A stretch of 64,000 nucleotides of DNA from Thalassospira profundimaris (GCF_003326755.1 NZ_JPWH01000009.1:124001-188000); one strand, 5' to 3'; counted from the first letter of the stretch, positions 42,359 to 52,239 are shown. Notes: generated from the letters alone by a model not told the origin. Numbers and translations: made by a program.

Positions 42359-43459
42359 TCAAAACCGCATGGAAAGCGAGAGGGCACCAAACTGGTCGCT
42401 GCCATTTTGGCCGTAAAATTCCTTGGTGCGATAGACATGGGTGTAGGTAATGCGGGCTTCACCGACAATCACGGCAAAACCGACCTGCAAATCGCCGACC
42501 AGCGGCTTTTTATCGACCGAATTGCTATCGGCAAAGGTATTGCCATCCAGCGTAATGTCGCGGGCAACCGCCCGGCCCACGACCCCGGCAAATAAATAGC
42601 CGCTCATGGGGAAGCCCTCGGTATCGGGTTTAAAAAAGTCCGATCCCGGCAGGCTGGGGCGAATGCGCGGCGGGCCATAATCGGCAGGCAGGTCCACGCC
42701 CAGTCGTGCCATCGCGCCGATTTCGGCATTGGTAAAGCCATTACCCAGGGTAAAACCGGCACTTGGTGTTAAATCGGCTTCCACCCCCAGCAATTCCTGT
42801 TTGGCCCAACTGCGATATTTCCGTTCATAGCTGATGCCGATAATCGGTTCGTTTTTGATCTGGTTGTCCCAGCCCTTGGGTTCGGGGCTGTCGATCAGTT
42901 TATGAACAAATTTCTGGCTTTGTTCGGTCAGCGATGCCGGGCCAACCACCCCCAGGGTCAGTTCCAGGGTGTCAATCCGGGCGTAATCCTCGTGCCCTTC
43001 ATACCCCAGCCCGGTATCGGACAGCAGGCCCATGCTGCCATAAAGATAGCCAGCCCAGGGGCGGTCATTGGGCTGGTTTTGCGCAATCGTGATGTCGCTG
43101 GGCGTATACATGCTTTGCCCCAGGGCGTAGCTTGTGCGAATGCGTCCGTTGGAGGCAAAAAACGGAATTTCCTTGGCGATATTAAGAAAATCCGCCGGTG
43201 CGCTGTCCTCGGGCGAGATAAAGGCCAGGCGCACACCATTGGTGTAGTGGCGGTCCTGGTTGTTTTCAACAAACAGGTCGTTTTCCACCGTGAGCGAAAC
43301 ACCCCATTTGGTGTCGGGTGCGCGTTGTGACTGCGGGCCTTTGGCCGTGTTTTCCTGGGCCATTGCGGGCAGGGCAAACAGGCTGGTCAACAGGGTAGTG
43401 GCGCAAAAACGGGCCGCCTGTCGGGACCGGATGGACATTTTATTTCTTTGGGGCATCAT
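42359..43459 (-). CDS. lipid A 3'-O-deacylase LpxR-like outer-membrane protein
   Basis: Outer-membrane beta-barrel protein of 366 residues. A signal peptide ends near ALPAMAQ. The LpxR-type N-terminal block SLTVENDLFVENNQDRHYTNGVRLAF holds the Asn-Asp pair of the known active site, and the chain ends with an aromatic (LSLSMRF) as outer-membrane barrels do. LpxR removes the 3' acyloxyacyl chain of lipid A; activity here is inferred. The ATG at 43459 has GGAAGAG and overlaps the upstream LysR stop by 20 nt; ATG 43438 is the alternative. Confidence 0.87.
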   Translation of the reverse strand: MMPQRNKMSIRSRQAARFCATTLLTSLFALPAMAQENTAKGPQSQRAPDTKWGVSLTVENDLFVENNQDRHYTNGVRLAFISPEDSAPADFLNIAKEIPFFASNGRIRTSYALGQSMYTPSDITIAQNQPNDRPWAGYLYGSMGLLSDTGLGYEGHEDYARIDTLELTLGVVGPASLTEQSQKFVHKLIDSPEPKGWDNQIKNEPIIGISYERKYRSWAKQELLGVEADLTPSAGFTLGNGFTNAEIGAMARLGVDLPADYGPPRIRPSLPGSDFFKPDTEGFPMSGYLFAGVVGRAVARDITLDGNTFADSNSVDKKPLVGDLQVGFAVIVGEARITYTHVYRTKEFYGQNGSDQFGALSLSMRF

Positions 43460-44360
43460 GACGCTCTTCCAAACGAAGCTCTTGGGCCAGAAAATCGGTA
43501 ACGGTGCGAATTTTACGAAGTTTGTGCCGATGCGGGGCGCTTAGGGCATAAAGATTAAGTCTGCGCGGCAGATATTCGGTGAGTAGACACACCAGTTCGC
43601 CGCGTTCAATAAGGTCTTCCACAACCAGGCGGGGTGTCAAGGTAATGCCGCTGCCTGCGGTTAAGACATCGCGCATGGCAAGGCTGCTATTAACCCGGTA
43701 ACGGCCGGCAACCTCGATTGCCATCTCGGTATTGTCGGCAGGGTTGGTGAAATGCCAAAGGCCGATACGCTGCGCACTGCTAAACAATATGCAGTCATGT
43801 GCCAAAAGGTCATGCGGGCAGGCAATAGGGGGATGGTGGGCCAGATAATCCGGGCTTGCCACCAATACGCGCGAATAGCTGCAAATCCGCCGCGCAATCA
43901 GCGAGGAATCGGCCAGGGTCTCGCTAACGCGAAGGGCGATGTCAAACCCTTCATCAATAATGTCGGTCACTTTGTCATCGAGCACCAGATCAATCGACAG
44001 ATCGGGATGGGTCTTGAGCAATTTGCCAATCACCGGGGCGAGTTTAAGCACGCCAAAGGATGTGGGGGCGGCAATGCGCACACAGCCGCGCGGGCCGTGC
44101 CCCAGGTCACGAACGGTTTCATTGGCATCATCCATGTCATCGAGAATACCGCAAATGCGCGCAAGATAGGTTTCTCCCGCCTCCGTCAGGCTGAGCCGCC
44201 GCGTGGTGCGCGCAATAAGCTGAACACCCAGCATGTCTTCAAGCGTGTTGATCTGCTTGGTAATCGCGCCGGGCGACATATTGAGTTCGCGCGCAGCAGC
44301 CGCGAAGCTGCCCCGTTCGGCAATTTTGCGAAAACACTCAAGTCCGCGTAATCTGTCCAT
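43440..44360 (-). CDS. LysR-family transcriptional regulator
   Basis: Regulator of 306 residues. The winged helix SFAAAARELNMSPGAITKQINTLEDMLGVQL is typical, and the rest is a periplasmic-binding-like effector domain (VRIAAPTSFGVLKLAPVIGKLL). It belongs to the CrgA/DsdC-like branch by style. It lies upstream of and overlapping the LpxR-like gene and is divergent from an EamA exporter gene with a concentric inverted repeat between them. The exporter is the likelier target. Confidence 0.9.
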   Translation of the reverse strand: MDRLRGLECFRKIAERGSFAAAARELNMSPGAITKQINTLEDMLGVQLIARTTRRLSLTEAGETYLARICGILDDMDDANETVRDLGHGPRGCVRIAAPTSFGVLKLAPVIGKLLKTHPDLSIDLVLDDKVTDIIDEGFDIALRVSETLADSSLIARRICSYSRVLVASPDYLAHHPPIACPHDLLAHDCILFSSAQRIGLWHFTNPADNTEMAIEVAGRYRVNSSLAMRDVLTAGSGITLTPRLVVEDLIERGELVCLLTEYLPRRLNLYALSAPHRHKLRKIRTVTDFLAQELRLEERHDAPKK

Positions 44361-44375
44361 CTGGTCCCTAAAATT

Positions 44376-44410
44376 CCCCGTATTCTTTCCATTTTGGAAA
44401 TAAATTGGGG
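44376..44410. promoter_or_regulatory. concentric inverted repeats in the LysR-EamA divergent region
   Basis: TTTCC (44386-44390) and GGAAA (44396-44400) form an inner dyad, and CCCC (44376-44379) with GGGG (44407-44410) form an outer one; both share the same centre at 44393. It lies 16-50 nt upstream of the LysR start, where autoregulatory LysR sites usually are. Confidence 0.55.
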
Positions 44411-44574
44411 CGAAAACACGGCACGATCCGCAAAAATGCCTGTGATAGGCTGTCTGTTATCAAATGGATCATGACAGGCAAAGGTTCCTGGTTGAGGGCA
44501 AATTTTGATGAAAAATGCCCGGATCGCGCAATCCGCGTATTTGGCGGGGGGAACCGGCCTTTTGGAAAGTTGGG

Positions 44575-45477
44575 ATGATGAAAGCCTTATTGTTGCTCTT
44601 GGGTACTGGCATATTGGGCGGAACCTCCATTTTGCTGGCAAAGCTGGCGGTCAGCACGGGCATGACGCCGCTGTCCTATCTGTTCTGGCAATCGTTGGGG
44701 GCGGGGCTTGTTTTGCTGGTTGTTTCGGCCCTGCGGGGGGATGCGCCCTCATTTGCCCCGCGTTATTTGCGTTATTATTTCGTGGCCGGGCTGGTCAGTT
44801 TGGCGTTGCCGATGGGGGTGGGTTATTTCATGGTGCCGCATCTTGGCGCGGCGCTGGCGGGGATTTTTACCGCCATGCCCCCATTGATCACCTATTTGCT
44901 GTCCATGTGCATTGGTCTGGAACAGGCGCGGTTAAAGCGCATGCTGGGGTTGATGGCGGGGTTTGTCGGGGTGTTGTTTTTGTACCTGCCACAATTAACC
45001 GCCCCGGACAGCACCCTGCTGGTCTATTTGCTGGTTGCGGCGATTATTCCCGTCAGCCTTGCGATCGGCAATGTCTATCGCACGGCGGACTGGCCTGCCG
45101 GGGCCAACCCGGTGCCGCTGGCGGCCGGTATGATGCTGGCCAGTGCGGTATATTGCCTGGTATTTGAACAGGGGCGCGACCATTTGATGATGCCCGATTT
45201 GGCCCAGACCGGGCTGTGGGGCATCATTGCCGTGCAGGTCGCCGTCGCCGCCCTGATGTATATGTGCCATTTTGAATTGCAGCGCGTGGCAGGCCCGGTT
45301 TACCTGAGCCAGATTGGCTATATCATGGCGCTGACCACCCTTGTTGGCGGGGTGGCCCTGTTTGATGAACCCTTGCGCCCCGAATTGCTGGTAACACTGG
45401 CATGTGTGGTGCTGGGCACGTTTCTGGTGCGCCCCGGTGGTAAAAAGGCGGCACTGGCCCGCGCCGATGCGGATTAA
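44575..45477 (+). CDS. EamA-family drug/metabolite transporter
   Basis: Inner-membrane protein of 300 residues with about ten helices (ALLLLLGTGILGGTSILLAK at the N-terminus). Both EamA repeats are visible. The ATG at 44575 has GGAAAG upstream. Its stop overlaps that of the convergent ureohydrolase by 4 nt. The substrate is unknown. Confidence 0.88.
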   Translation: MMKALLLLLGTGILGGTSILLAKLAVSTGMTPLSYLFWQSLGAGLVLLVVSALRGDAPSFAPRYLRYYFVAGLVSLALPMGVGYFMVPHLGAALAGIFTAMPPLITYLLSMCIGLEQARLKRMLGLMAGFVGVLFLYLPQLTAPDSTLLVYLLVAAIIPVSLAIGNVYRTADWPAGANPVPLAAGMMLASAVYCLVFEQGRDHLMMPDLAQTGLWGIIAVQVAVAALMYMCHFELQRVAGPVYLSQIGYIMALTTLVGGVALFDEPLRPELLVTLACVVLGTFLVRPGGKKAALARADAD

Positions 45478-46412
45478 TCGGCCTCTCTCTGCCGCACAAT
45501 CGTGCCAATGGCATTGACCAGCACGCGCGATGCCACCAGGGCGGACATGCCATCCATATCGTTGGGCGGATAAAACTCCACCAGGTCAAATCCGGCAATA
45601 CGGGCGCGCTTGCCAATATTGGCAATCAGGTCAGTCACCTGAAAATAGGTCAATCCGCCCGGTGTGCGTGCGGCCACGCCGGGCATAATTGCCGGGTCCA
45701 GCCCGTCACAATCCACCGTAATAATCACCTGTGCCCCTTCCGGGATGTGTGCAAGGGCGGTTTCTATGCCGTGATGGTGAATATCGCGGGCCGTGACCAT
45801 GCGGCTGCCAAATGCCTGGGCAGCGGCAATTTCCTGCGGGCGGGCACTGCCCACACTGCGCAGCCCGATTTGCACCATGCCGGCAATATGGGGCATTTCG
45901 CTGGCCCGGCGCATGGGGCTGGAATAGCCGAATTTTTCGCCGTGCAATTCGTCGCGCCAGTCCATATGGGCATCAATCTGCACAATCCAGATCGGCCCGA
46001 GACCGGCAAAGGCCTTAAAAAACGGGATTGGCAGGGAATTATCGCCGCCCAGCAAGATCGGTACGGCGGACTGTGCCATAATATTGCGGGTGGTGGCCTC
46101 GACCTTTTCGCGGTTTTGCGCATTTTCGCCCATCACCGTGGCAAGGTTGCCAATATCAATGCAGCTTGCATCTTCGCCGTTAAATAACGGCCCGCCCAAA
46201 TCAAAATCCCAATGTGTCACCAGCGGGGCGTCTTCCTGGCTGGCCGCCCTTATGGCATCGGCCGCACCGGCATAACCGCTGCTGTCCTTGCCGGGGTAGG
46301 TGCTGCCATGTCCGGCGCCAAAGATGATGGCCTTTGGCTTTGATCCATTTGGTAAATGTGTGGGCAGGCCCAGAAAAGTCGGCGCGGCGCTGTTGATGGC
46401 AGGATTGATCAT
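45474..46412 (-). CDS. agmatinase/arginase-family ureohydrolase
   Basis: Predicted metal-dependent guanidino hydrolase of 312 residues. The metal-site motifs are IDAHMDW and TVDCDGLDP, as in arginase and agmatinase. In place of the common GGDHS motif it reads GGDNS, so one usual His ligand is Asn. GGAGG precedes the ATG. It lies 53 nt downstream of the HAD gene on the same strand, a probable operon. The substrate may differ from agmatine. Confidence 0.86.
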   Translation of the reverse strand: MINPAINSAAPTFLGLPTHLPNGSKPKAIIFGAGHGSTYPGKDSSGYAGAADAIRAASQEDAPLVTHWDFDLGGPLFNGEDASCIDIGNLATVMGENAQNREKVEATTRNIMAQSAVPILLGGDNSLPIPFFKAFAGLGPIWIVQIDAHMDWRDELHGEKFGYSSPMRRASEMPHIAGMVQIGLRSVGSARPQEIAAAQAFGSRMVTARDIHHHGIETALAHIPEGAQVIITVDCDGLDPAIMPGVAARTPGGLTYFQVTDLIANIGKRARIAGFDLVEFYPPNDMDGMSALVASRVLVNAIGTIVRQREAD

Positions 46413-46465
46413 TGGGGCCTCCGTAAGCCAGCCTGACGGGAAGGAAAGGGCAGGTAAGGGAAGAT

Positions 46466-47128
46466 TTAGGCCGAAACGTGGGCTTCGTGCAAAATCAGGC
46501 GGCCATTATCACCCTGCTGGCAGGAAAGGGAATGATAATTGATAATGCTGTGCCCTGGCATATTGGCCGGTTGCGCATGGGTTTCCGTCACGATCATGAC
46601 CGTGGCCCCGGCGGCTTTTCCTGCTGCAATGCCAGCGGGGGCATCTTCCCACACCAAACAGTCGCTTGCATCAAATCCCAGTTTTTGCGCGGCCATTAAA
46701 AAGCAGTCCGGTGCCGGTTTCCCGGCGGTGACATCTTCGGCGGTAATCAGAATATCGGGCATGGGTAAACCCGCTGCATTGATGCGCTGCACCGCCAAAC
46801 GGTGCGGGGCAGAGGTCACAACCGCCCAGCGGTTGCGCGGCAGAGACGATAAAAAGGCCGCAGCCCCGCCAATCGGTTTTACCCTGTCGCCCGCCTGAAA
46901 TTCCGCCTCGGTCAGCAGGGCTTCTTCCTGCTCAATATCGATGCCGGGCGGGGCAAAACGGGCGATGGTTTCCACGGCACGCACCCCGTGCATGGCATGG
47001 ATGATTTCGGCTTCGTTCAGGCCGTGACGTCTGGCCCAGTCGCCCCAGGCTTTTTCGGCAATTTCGATGCTGTTGACAATGGTGCCGTCCATATCAAACA
47101 GAAAGGCCTCAAAACCCTGCCCGGTCAT
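46466..47128 (-). CDS. HAD-superfamily phosphatase
   Basis: Cytoplasmic phosphatase of 220 residues. Motif I is FDMDGT (nucleophile Asp near residue 12), motif II is the VTSA serine/threonine region, motif III is GKPAPD and motif IV is VWEDAPAG. An all-helical cap lies between motifs I and II. This is the beta-phosphoglucomutase or sugar-phosphatase style; the substrate is unknown. The last 40 residues are less conserved. Confidence 0.88.
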   Translation of the reverse strand: MTGQGFEAFLFDMDGTIVNSIEIAEKAWGDWARRHGLNEAEIIHAMHGVRAVETIARFAPPGIDIEQEEALLTEAEFQAGDRVKPIGGAAAFLSSLPRNRWAVVTSAPHRLAVQRINAAGLPMPDILITAEDVTAGKPAPDCFLMAAQKLGFDASDCLVWEDAPAGIAAGKAAGATVMIVTETHAQPANMPGHSIINYHSLSCQQGDNGRLILHEAHVSA

Positions 47129-47212
47129 AAAAACTCCTGACTTAAAATGATTTCAGGCAGATGTTAGCGCAGGGCGGGACAGGAAAGAAACTGGCGGTTT
47201 GTTAAAATGATG

Positions 47213-47236
47213 AAGCCGGGCACGGAGGCCCGGCTT
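47213..47236 (-). terminator. intrinsic terminator after the DUF2189 gene
   Basis: AAGCCGGG (47213-47220) and CCCGGCTT (47229-47236) form an 8-bp stem. Read on the minus strand the downstream sequence is T-rich but interrupted (CATCATTTTAAC), so termination may be partial. Confidence 0.6.
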
Positions 47237-47298
47237 GCTGGTTTACAGAAGTGTCAGTTTTGGTGGCAGCGTGACCGTTTGTGCGACCAGTTTCCGCC

Positions 47299-48165
47299 TT
47301 AGGGTACGGCACGGCGCAGGCGCGGGGCCTCGGCGTTGGTGGTATCAATCAGCCCGCGATAGGCATGCCAGCTTGCATGGCCCAAAAGCGGCATGACAAC
47401 AGCCAGACCCAGCAAAAACACAACCATGCCGCAGGCCGCCAGAACGGCAATCGCCGCCCCCCAGCCGGTCAGCACCCGCCAGTTGCGCAGGAATGTACGG
47501 ATACTGAGCGAAAGTGCGGTAATCACATCAATATCGCGATCTACCAGAAGCGGGATCGACACCAGCGAGATGGCAAAAACCGCAATGGCAAAGCCGCCCC
47601 CGATGATGGAGCCCGTGATCAGGAATGTCATGGCGTCACGCGAAAAGAATGTTTGCCAGATCAGGGCATCAAGCGGTGGGACCGTGCCATTGTAAAACAG
47701 CGCGAATAACAGCATCGCCACCCGCGACCATAGCAGGAAAAACAGCATCAAAATCACGCCAATCGCGCCCAACTGGCCGGGATTGCGGCGAAAGCCGTTC
47801 AAGCTGTGCCACAGCGTAACATTTTCGCCCATTTCAAGGCGGCGGCTGGTTTCATACAGGCCAACGGCCAATAGCGGCGCAATCAGCATAAACCCCGCCC
47901 CCAAAGGCAGGGTCAAGTAAGGCTGGCCGGACTGAAACAGGCTTAACAAAATGACATATCCCGCCACGACGCAAAAGGCACCATAGGTCAGGCCAATTGC
48001 CGGGGCGCGTTTGAAATCGCGCCAGCCCGCCTCCAGCCATTTGCCGGACTGGTCGCTGGTAACATCCCGGATCAAAATGCCACGCTGGCCGTTTAGGGCA
48101 TCATTATTGCCAGCGGCGAGGCTTTCCGTTGGGGGTGTCACATTCGGCGTTGTCGAATTCGTCAT
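47299..48165 (-). CDS. DUF2189 integral membrane protein
   Basis: Membrane protein of 288 residues with about six helices and the family pattern WLEAGWRDFKRAPAIGLTYGAF near residue 40-60. The function of DUF2189 proteins is not known. The ATG at 48165 has AGGGAGGA upstream, a strong ribosome site; seven more codons are open upstream. Confidence 0.85.
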   Translation of the reverse strand: MTNSTTPNVTPPTESLAAGNNDALNGQRGILIRDVTSDQSGKWLEAGWRDFKRAPAIGLTYGAFCVVAGYVILLSLFQSGQPYLTLPLGAGFMLIAPLLAVGLYETSRRLEMGENVTLWHSLNGFRRNPGQLGAIGVILMLFFLLWSRVAMLLFALFYNGTVPPLDALIWQTFFSRDAMTFLITGSIIGGGFAIAVFAISLVSIPLLVDRDIDVITALSLSIRTFLRNWRVLTGWGAAIAVLAACGMVVFLLGLAVVMPLLGHASWHAYRGLIDTTNAEAPRLRRAVP

Positions 48166-48497
48166 TATATATCCTCCCTGCGCCAATGCGGGTCACGTGA
48201 CAGCAGATACAACCCTGTTTGTCCTGCCAGCCTTCGGAAAAGGAGCGGACGGGCATTTTGTTTTTTATTTAAAAGATATATTAGCACCTATTGATGGATT
48301 TTCCACCCACAGATTATAAACCTTTAATAGGTGCGTTGCGGAAGGACGGGTGGGGTGTTTTTGATCACAGACAACCAAAAGATTGCCATTTTCTGCTGCA
48401 ATGCAAATCAGGGCCTGTATGATAATGGTTTCCATGGAAAATTTCTGATGGGGCCGTCCCAACAGATTGCGCGCAAAAAGAAAGCGGAGCCGAAACT
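48166..48497. other. divergent intergenic region between DUF2189 and AsmA genes
   Basis: 332 nt without a recognised gene. It holds an AT-rich stretch with a 9-bp inverted repeat, GCACCTATT (48284-48292) and AATAGGTGC (48326-48334), which could be a regulator site or long hairpin. The open frame on the minus strand here has no family features. Promoters for both divergent genes must lie here but are not fixed. Confidence 0.5.
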
Positions 48498-51400
48498 TTG
48501 AAAAAGATACTCGCTGTAATTGGCGCTCTTGTCGTAGTGATTATCGCCGCCCTGCTGGTTATTCCGTCGCTGATTGACTGGAACAGTTATAAAGCTGAAA
48601 TAACCACAGCGGTTAGCGAAGCGACGGGCCGCAATCTGGAATTGCGTGGTGATTTATCCCTGTCATTGCTGCCTTACCCGGCCCTGTCCGTAAAGGATGC
48701 CGCCCTTGGCAATGTTGAAGGTGCTGCCGACAAAAACATGGTGACGGTCAAGGAAGTCGAGGTTTCGGTGGCCCTGATGCCGCTTCTGACCGGCAATATC
48801 CGGGTCACACAGGTGCGCCTGATTGACCCGGTGGTGTCGATTCAAACCTTCAGGGATGGCACCAATAACCTGGTATTTGACCCCAAAGATGCCAAAAGTC
48901 ACGGCCCGGATGCCGGGACAATCAATAATCCCCAGGATCAATCGGCACCTCAGACCCCGGCAACGCAGGCACCTGAAAGCGCACCGGCGGAAAATGGTGG
49001 CGGAAGCTCGCTTGCAAGTTCGGTCCGGGTGGACAGCCTGTCGATTGAAAATGCCACCATCATTTATCGCGCACCCGGTAGCGAAGAACGGATCGAGGGT
49101 TTGACGCTGAGTGTTGAAGCCGACAGCCTGAATGGTCCGGCCACCGGCGAGGGCTATGTTTTCTATCACGGTATTCCGCTGACCTTTAAGCTGAATGTCG
49201 GTGAAATCAGCCAGACACAGGCTTTCCCCGTTTCGGTGCGGTTGGGCATTGATGATGTTGATGGCGGCATTGATGTCGGCGGCCAGGTGGATCTTTCGGG
49301 CACCGCGCCGGACTTCAAGGGGGAAATCAACGGCAAATTCGAGGATTTGCGCAAGGCTGCTCTGCGGATTGCCGGGGATGATGCCGATATTCCCGATATT
49401 GCCGCCAAGGAATTTGATCTTTCCGGTAAACTTGCCGCCAATGCCAAGGCGGTCACGGTCAATGATCTGGCCGTGCGTTTTGGCGATACCCGTGGCTCGG
49501 GCGCACTTTCGGTCAATACCGACCCGAAAATGAAGGCCGATTTGGCCCTGCGCTTTAACCAGTTTGACCTGGATGCCATTATGGCCCTTGCCAACGCATC
49601 GGGCACGCACAAGGCCGCCGCAACCGATACCAATGCCAGTGGTGAGGCCGCCAACAATGCGGATGTCGAAATCCCCGATGCGCAAAAGGCAGGCGGACAA
49701 TCCATTCCCTCGCAGGGGCGCAAAAATGCCGATTCCAAAACGGCCCCGCTGATTCCGGCGGATCTGACCGGGTCGATTGACCTTGAAGTTGAATCGCTGA
49801 TTTATAACCAGACCCCGATCCATAATGCCCGCATCAATGCCGGTATCGCCAACAGCAAAATCACGCTGAACGAGGTTTCGGCGGGCCTGCCGGGCGGTAC
49901 GGATTTGCAGGTTTCCGGTGCCATTTCGGGCGAAAAACCGCAGATCAGTGCCGATTTGCGCTATGAAATCGCCTCGGACAATATCCGGGCCGTGATGCGC
50001 TGGCTGGGTGTTGATGTTGAAGGTGTGCGGGCAGACCGTTTGCGCCGTTTCTCGCTGACGGGTGGGCTCAAGGGCACAGCGGACCGCATTAATATCAACA
50101 ATGTTGACATGCGTCTGGATGATACCGCCATTCGTGGCGCCATTGTTGCCAATCTCGACAGTGCGGGGCTGCCCGCGCTGGGGATTGGTTTGAAGCTCGA
50201 TAAAATCAATCTTGATCAATATATGTCGGCAACGGCCAGTGCGGCGGATGGCGCATCTGGTGCATCAGCAGGGGCATCGGGCGGAGCCCCGGACAAGGCC
50301 GATGGCAATGCGTCCGGTACGACGGATGGGGCAAAGCAGGATCTGGTGAAAACCATTCATGCTGCCCTGGCCCCGTTAAACGGCCTTGCCGCCAATTATC
50401 GCATTGGCGCGGACGAGGTGACATCGTCAGGTGTTGCCATTCGCGGTATTTCGGTGGAAGGCAGCCTGCGCGGGGGTGATATTACCCTGAGCAACCTGTC
50501 GGTGGCCGATGCAGCCGGCATGTCATTGCAGGGCAGCGGCGCGTTTCTGGGCCAAAAGGACGTTCCCGAATTTAAAAACCTGAAACTCGGTGTGACGGCC
50601 AAAAACCTGGAGCCGTTGGTGAAGCTGACGGGGATTACCCTGCCTGCCCCGGCGGCCAATTATAAATCCATGAAGGCGGATATTACCCTGAATGGCCCCA
50701 TGAGTGGACCGGACCTGAATGCCAGCCTGTCCAATTCGACTTTGCAGGTGGGGCTTCAGGGCAAGGTGAGTGGCCTTTTGGGCGATGCACCGGGCCTGAC
50801 CGGCACGATCAATGCCCAGGCCGGTAGCCTGAACCGCGTGCTGCCCCTGATCGCGCCGACCTATAATCCGTCGGGCGATTTGGGCCGCTTTGCCTTTCAG
50901 GGCAAGGTGAATGGCAATGCCAAAAATGTTGCCATTGATATTGCCAAACTGGCAATTGGTACCTTTGAAACCGCCGGGACGGTGAAAATGGATGCGGCGG
51001 GGGATCGTACCCAACTGGATGTGAATCTGAAGGGCGGCAAGCTTCGGGTGGATCCGTTCCTGCCTGCGGCGGACCGTGCATCGCTTGATACGCCCCGCCG
51101 GGGGATGCGCCGGGCGTCATTGCCGTCATTTGACAATGACCTTCTGACCCGTGTGGATGCGCGCGATGGCACCCCGTGGGATGATAATGTGATTGATGTT
51201 TCGGCCCTGCGTCTGATCGATGGCAATATTTCCATTGTCATGGACCAGCTTGACTTCGACCATTTTTCGCTGGTGAACCCGGACCTTGCTGTCAAAATGA
51301 AACAGGGGCTTGTCACCATTGACCATTTGACGGGCAAGATGGGCGATGGGCCGCTTAATATCTCTGGCCAGTTTGATGCCAGCAAGGATGTGCCAAAGCT

Positions 51401-52073
51401 GGATTTGTCTGGCACGCTGGACAATGCCAACGTGGCGACACTGTTTCCCATCCAGGTCGCGAATGACACGGTGACGGGCATTGCCGGAACCAAATTTGCC
51501 GTCACCGCAAATGGCACAACATCGCGCGCATTGGTGAAGGCCCTGAATGGTACGGCGACGCTGAACCTTAAAGATATCCGCTTTAGCAATGCCGATAAGC
51601 GTTCCAAAGATCCCAAACTGGACTTGCAGGCGCTGTTGCGTCAGGGCCCAGCGGCAATGGTGGTGGAAGGGGTCGGCAATAACGACCTGTTGCGTACCCT
51701 GGATGCCGATATGAAAATTACCAACGGGGTGGCAAAAACCACCCGTGTCGATGCCACCTCGCGTGTGGGAACGGCGGATGCCGATGCCACCCTCGATTTG
51801 CCCAACTGGATTATGGACACACGGGCCGATTTTGATTTTTCCGAAAAAATCCACGATCTGCCGCCGTTCAGTGTTTTTGCCAAGGGCAAAATCGATGACC
51901 CGGCGATTAGTGGCCGTATGGACAAGGTGGCGGTCAAAACCCTGGAAAACCTGTTGGGTAAGGCACTGGGCGGAAAATCATCCGATAGTGGCGAACCCCA
52001 GTCGGACCGTGACAAGGCCAAGGATGCCGCCAAGGATGTTCTCAAGGGGCTGCTCAACCAGTTTGGCCGTTAA
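48498..52073 (+). CDS. AsmA-family protein
   Basis: Very large envelope protein of 1191 residues. One N-terminal helix (ILAVIGALVVVIIAALLVIPSLI) anchors it in the inner membrane. The AsmA N-terminal domain follows (DWNSYKAEITTAVSEATGRNLELRGDLSLSLLPYPAL) and a long chain of beta-rich repeats ends with the AsmA C-terminal domain. AsmA-like proteins (for example TamB and YhdP) are thought to bridge membranes and move phospholipids. The start is TTG 48498 with GGAG 8 nt upstream. A low-complexity linker lies at about residues 130-180. Confidence 0.9.
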   Translation: MKKILAVIGALVVVIIAALLVIPSLIDWNSYKAEITTAVSEATGRNLELRGDLSLSLLPYPALSVKDAALGNVEGAADKNMVTVKEVEVSVALMPLLTGNIRVTQVRLIDPVVSIQTFRDGTNNLVFDPKDAKSHGPDAGTINNPQDQSAPQTPATQAPESAPAENGGGSSLASSVRVDSLSIENATIIYRAPGSEERIEGLTLSVEADSLNGPATGEGYVFYHGIPLTFKLNVGEISQTQAFPVSVRLGIDDVDGGIDVGGQVDLSGTAPDFKGEINGKFEDLRKAALRIAGDDADIPDIAAKEFDLSGKLAANAKAVTVNDLAVRFGDTRGSGALSVNTDPKMKADLALRFNQFDLDAIMALANASGTHKAAATDTNASGEAANNADVEIPDAQKAGGQSIPSQGRKNADSKTAPLIPADLTGSIDLEVESLIYNQTPIHNARINAGIANSKITLNEVSAGLPGGTDLQVSGAISGEKPQISADLRYEIASDNIRAVMRWLGVDVEGVRADRLRRFSLTGGLKGTADRININNVDMRLDDTAIRGAIVANLDSAGLPALGIGLKLDKINLDQYMSATASAADGASGASAGASGGAPDKADGNASGTTDGAKQDLVKTIHAALAPLNGLAANYRIGADEVTSSGVAIRGISVEGSLRGGDITLSNLSVADAAGMSLQGSGAFLGQKDVPEFKNLKLGVTAKNLEPLVKLTGITLPAPAANYKSMKADITLNGPMSGPDLNASLSNSTLQVGLQGKVSGLLGDAPGLTGTINAQAGSLNRVLPLIAPTYNPSGDLGRFAFQGKVNGNAKNVAIDIAKLAIGTFETAGTVKMDAAGDRTQLDVNLKGGKLRVDPFLPAADRASLDTPRRGMRRASLPSFDNDLLTRVDARDGTPWDDNVIDVSALRLIDGNISIVMDQLDFDHFSLVNPDLAVKMKQGLVTIDHLTGKMGDGPLNISGQFDASKDVPKLDLSGTLDNANVATLFPIQVANDTVTGIAGTKFAVTANGTTSRALVKALNGTATLNLKDIRFSNADKRSKDPKLDLQALLRQGPAAMVVEGVGNNDLLRTLDADMKITNGVAKTTRVDATSRVGTADADATLDLPNWIMDTRADFDFSEKIHDLPPFSVFAKGKIDDPAISGRMDKVAVKTLENLLGKALGGKSSDSGEPQSDRDKAKDAAKDVLKGLLNQFGR

Positions 52074-52104
52074 TTCGGTCTCCTTTTGCGGGTTAAATCT
52101 TGTA

Positions 52105-52135
52105 AACGGTCCCGGTTTTCCGGGGCCGTTTTTGC
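52105..52135 (+). terminator. intrinsic terminator after the AsmA gene
   Basis: AACGGTCCCGG (52105-52115) and CCGGGGCCGTT (52120-52130) pair over 11 bp with one wobble and a TTTT loop, followed by a T run. Confidence 0.88.
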
Positions 52136-52239
52136 ATAGGGGCGGGTTGAAAAATACCGATTGCCACAAAACCGCAAAAAAACCTTAACAAATCGTGCCT
52201 GCTTCGACATGATCCGCCCGTCGATTCCCTGCAAAGGTT

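Noticed and set aside
48265-48462. 65-residue minus-strand frame in the DUF2189-AsmA gap
   Set aside because: Short, AT-rich, no recognisable features; lies where the promoters of both divergent genes are expected.
48663-50219. 518-residue minus-strand frame opposite the AsmA gene
   Set aside because: Antisense shadow of a clear AsmA coding sequence; no domain, no plausible ribosome site.
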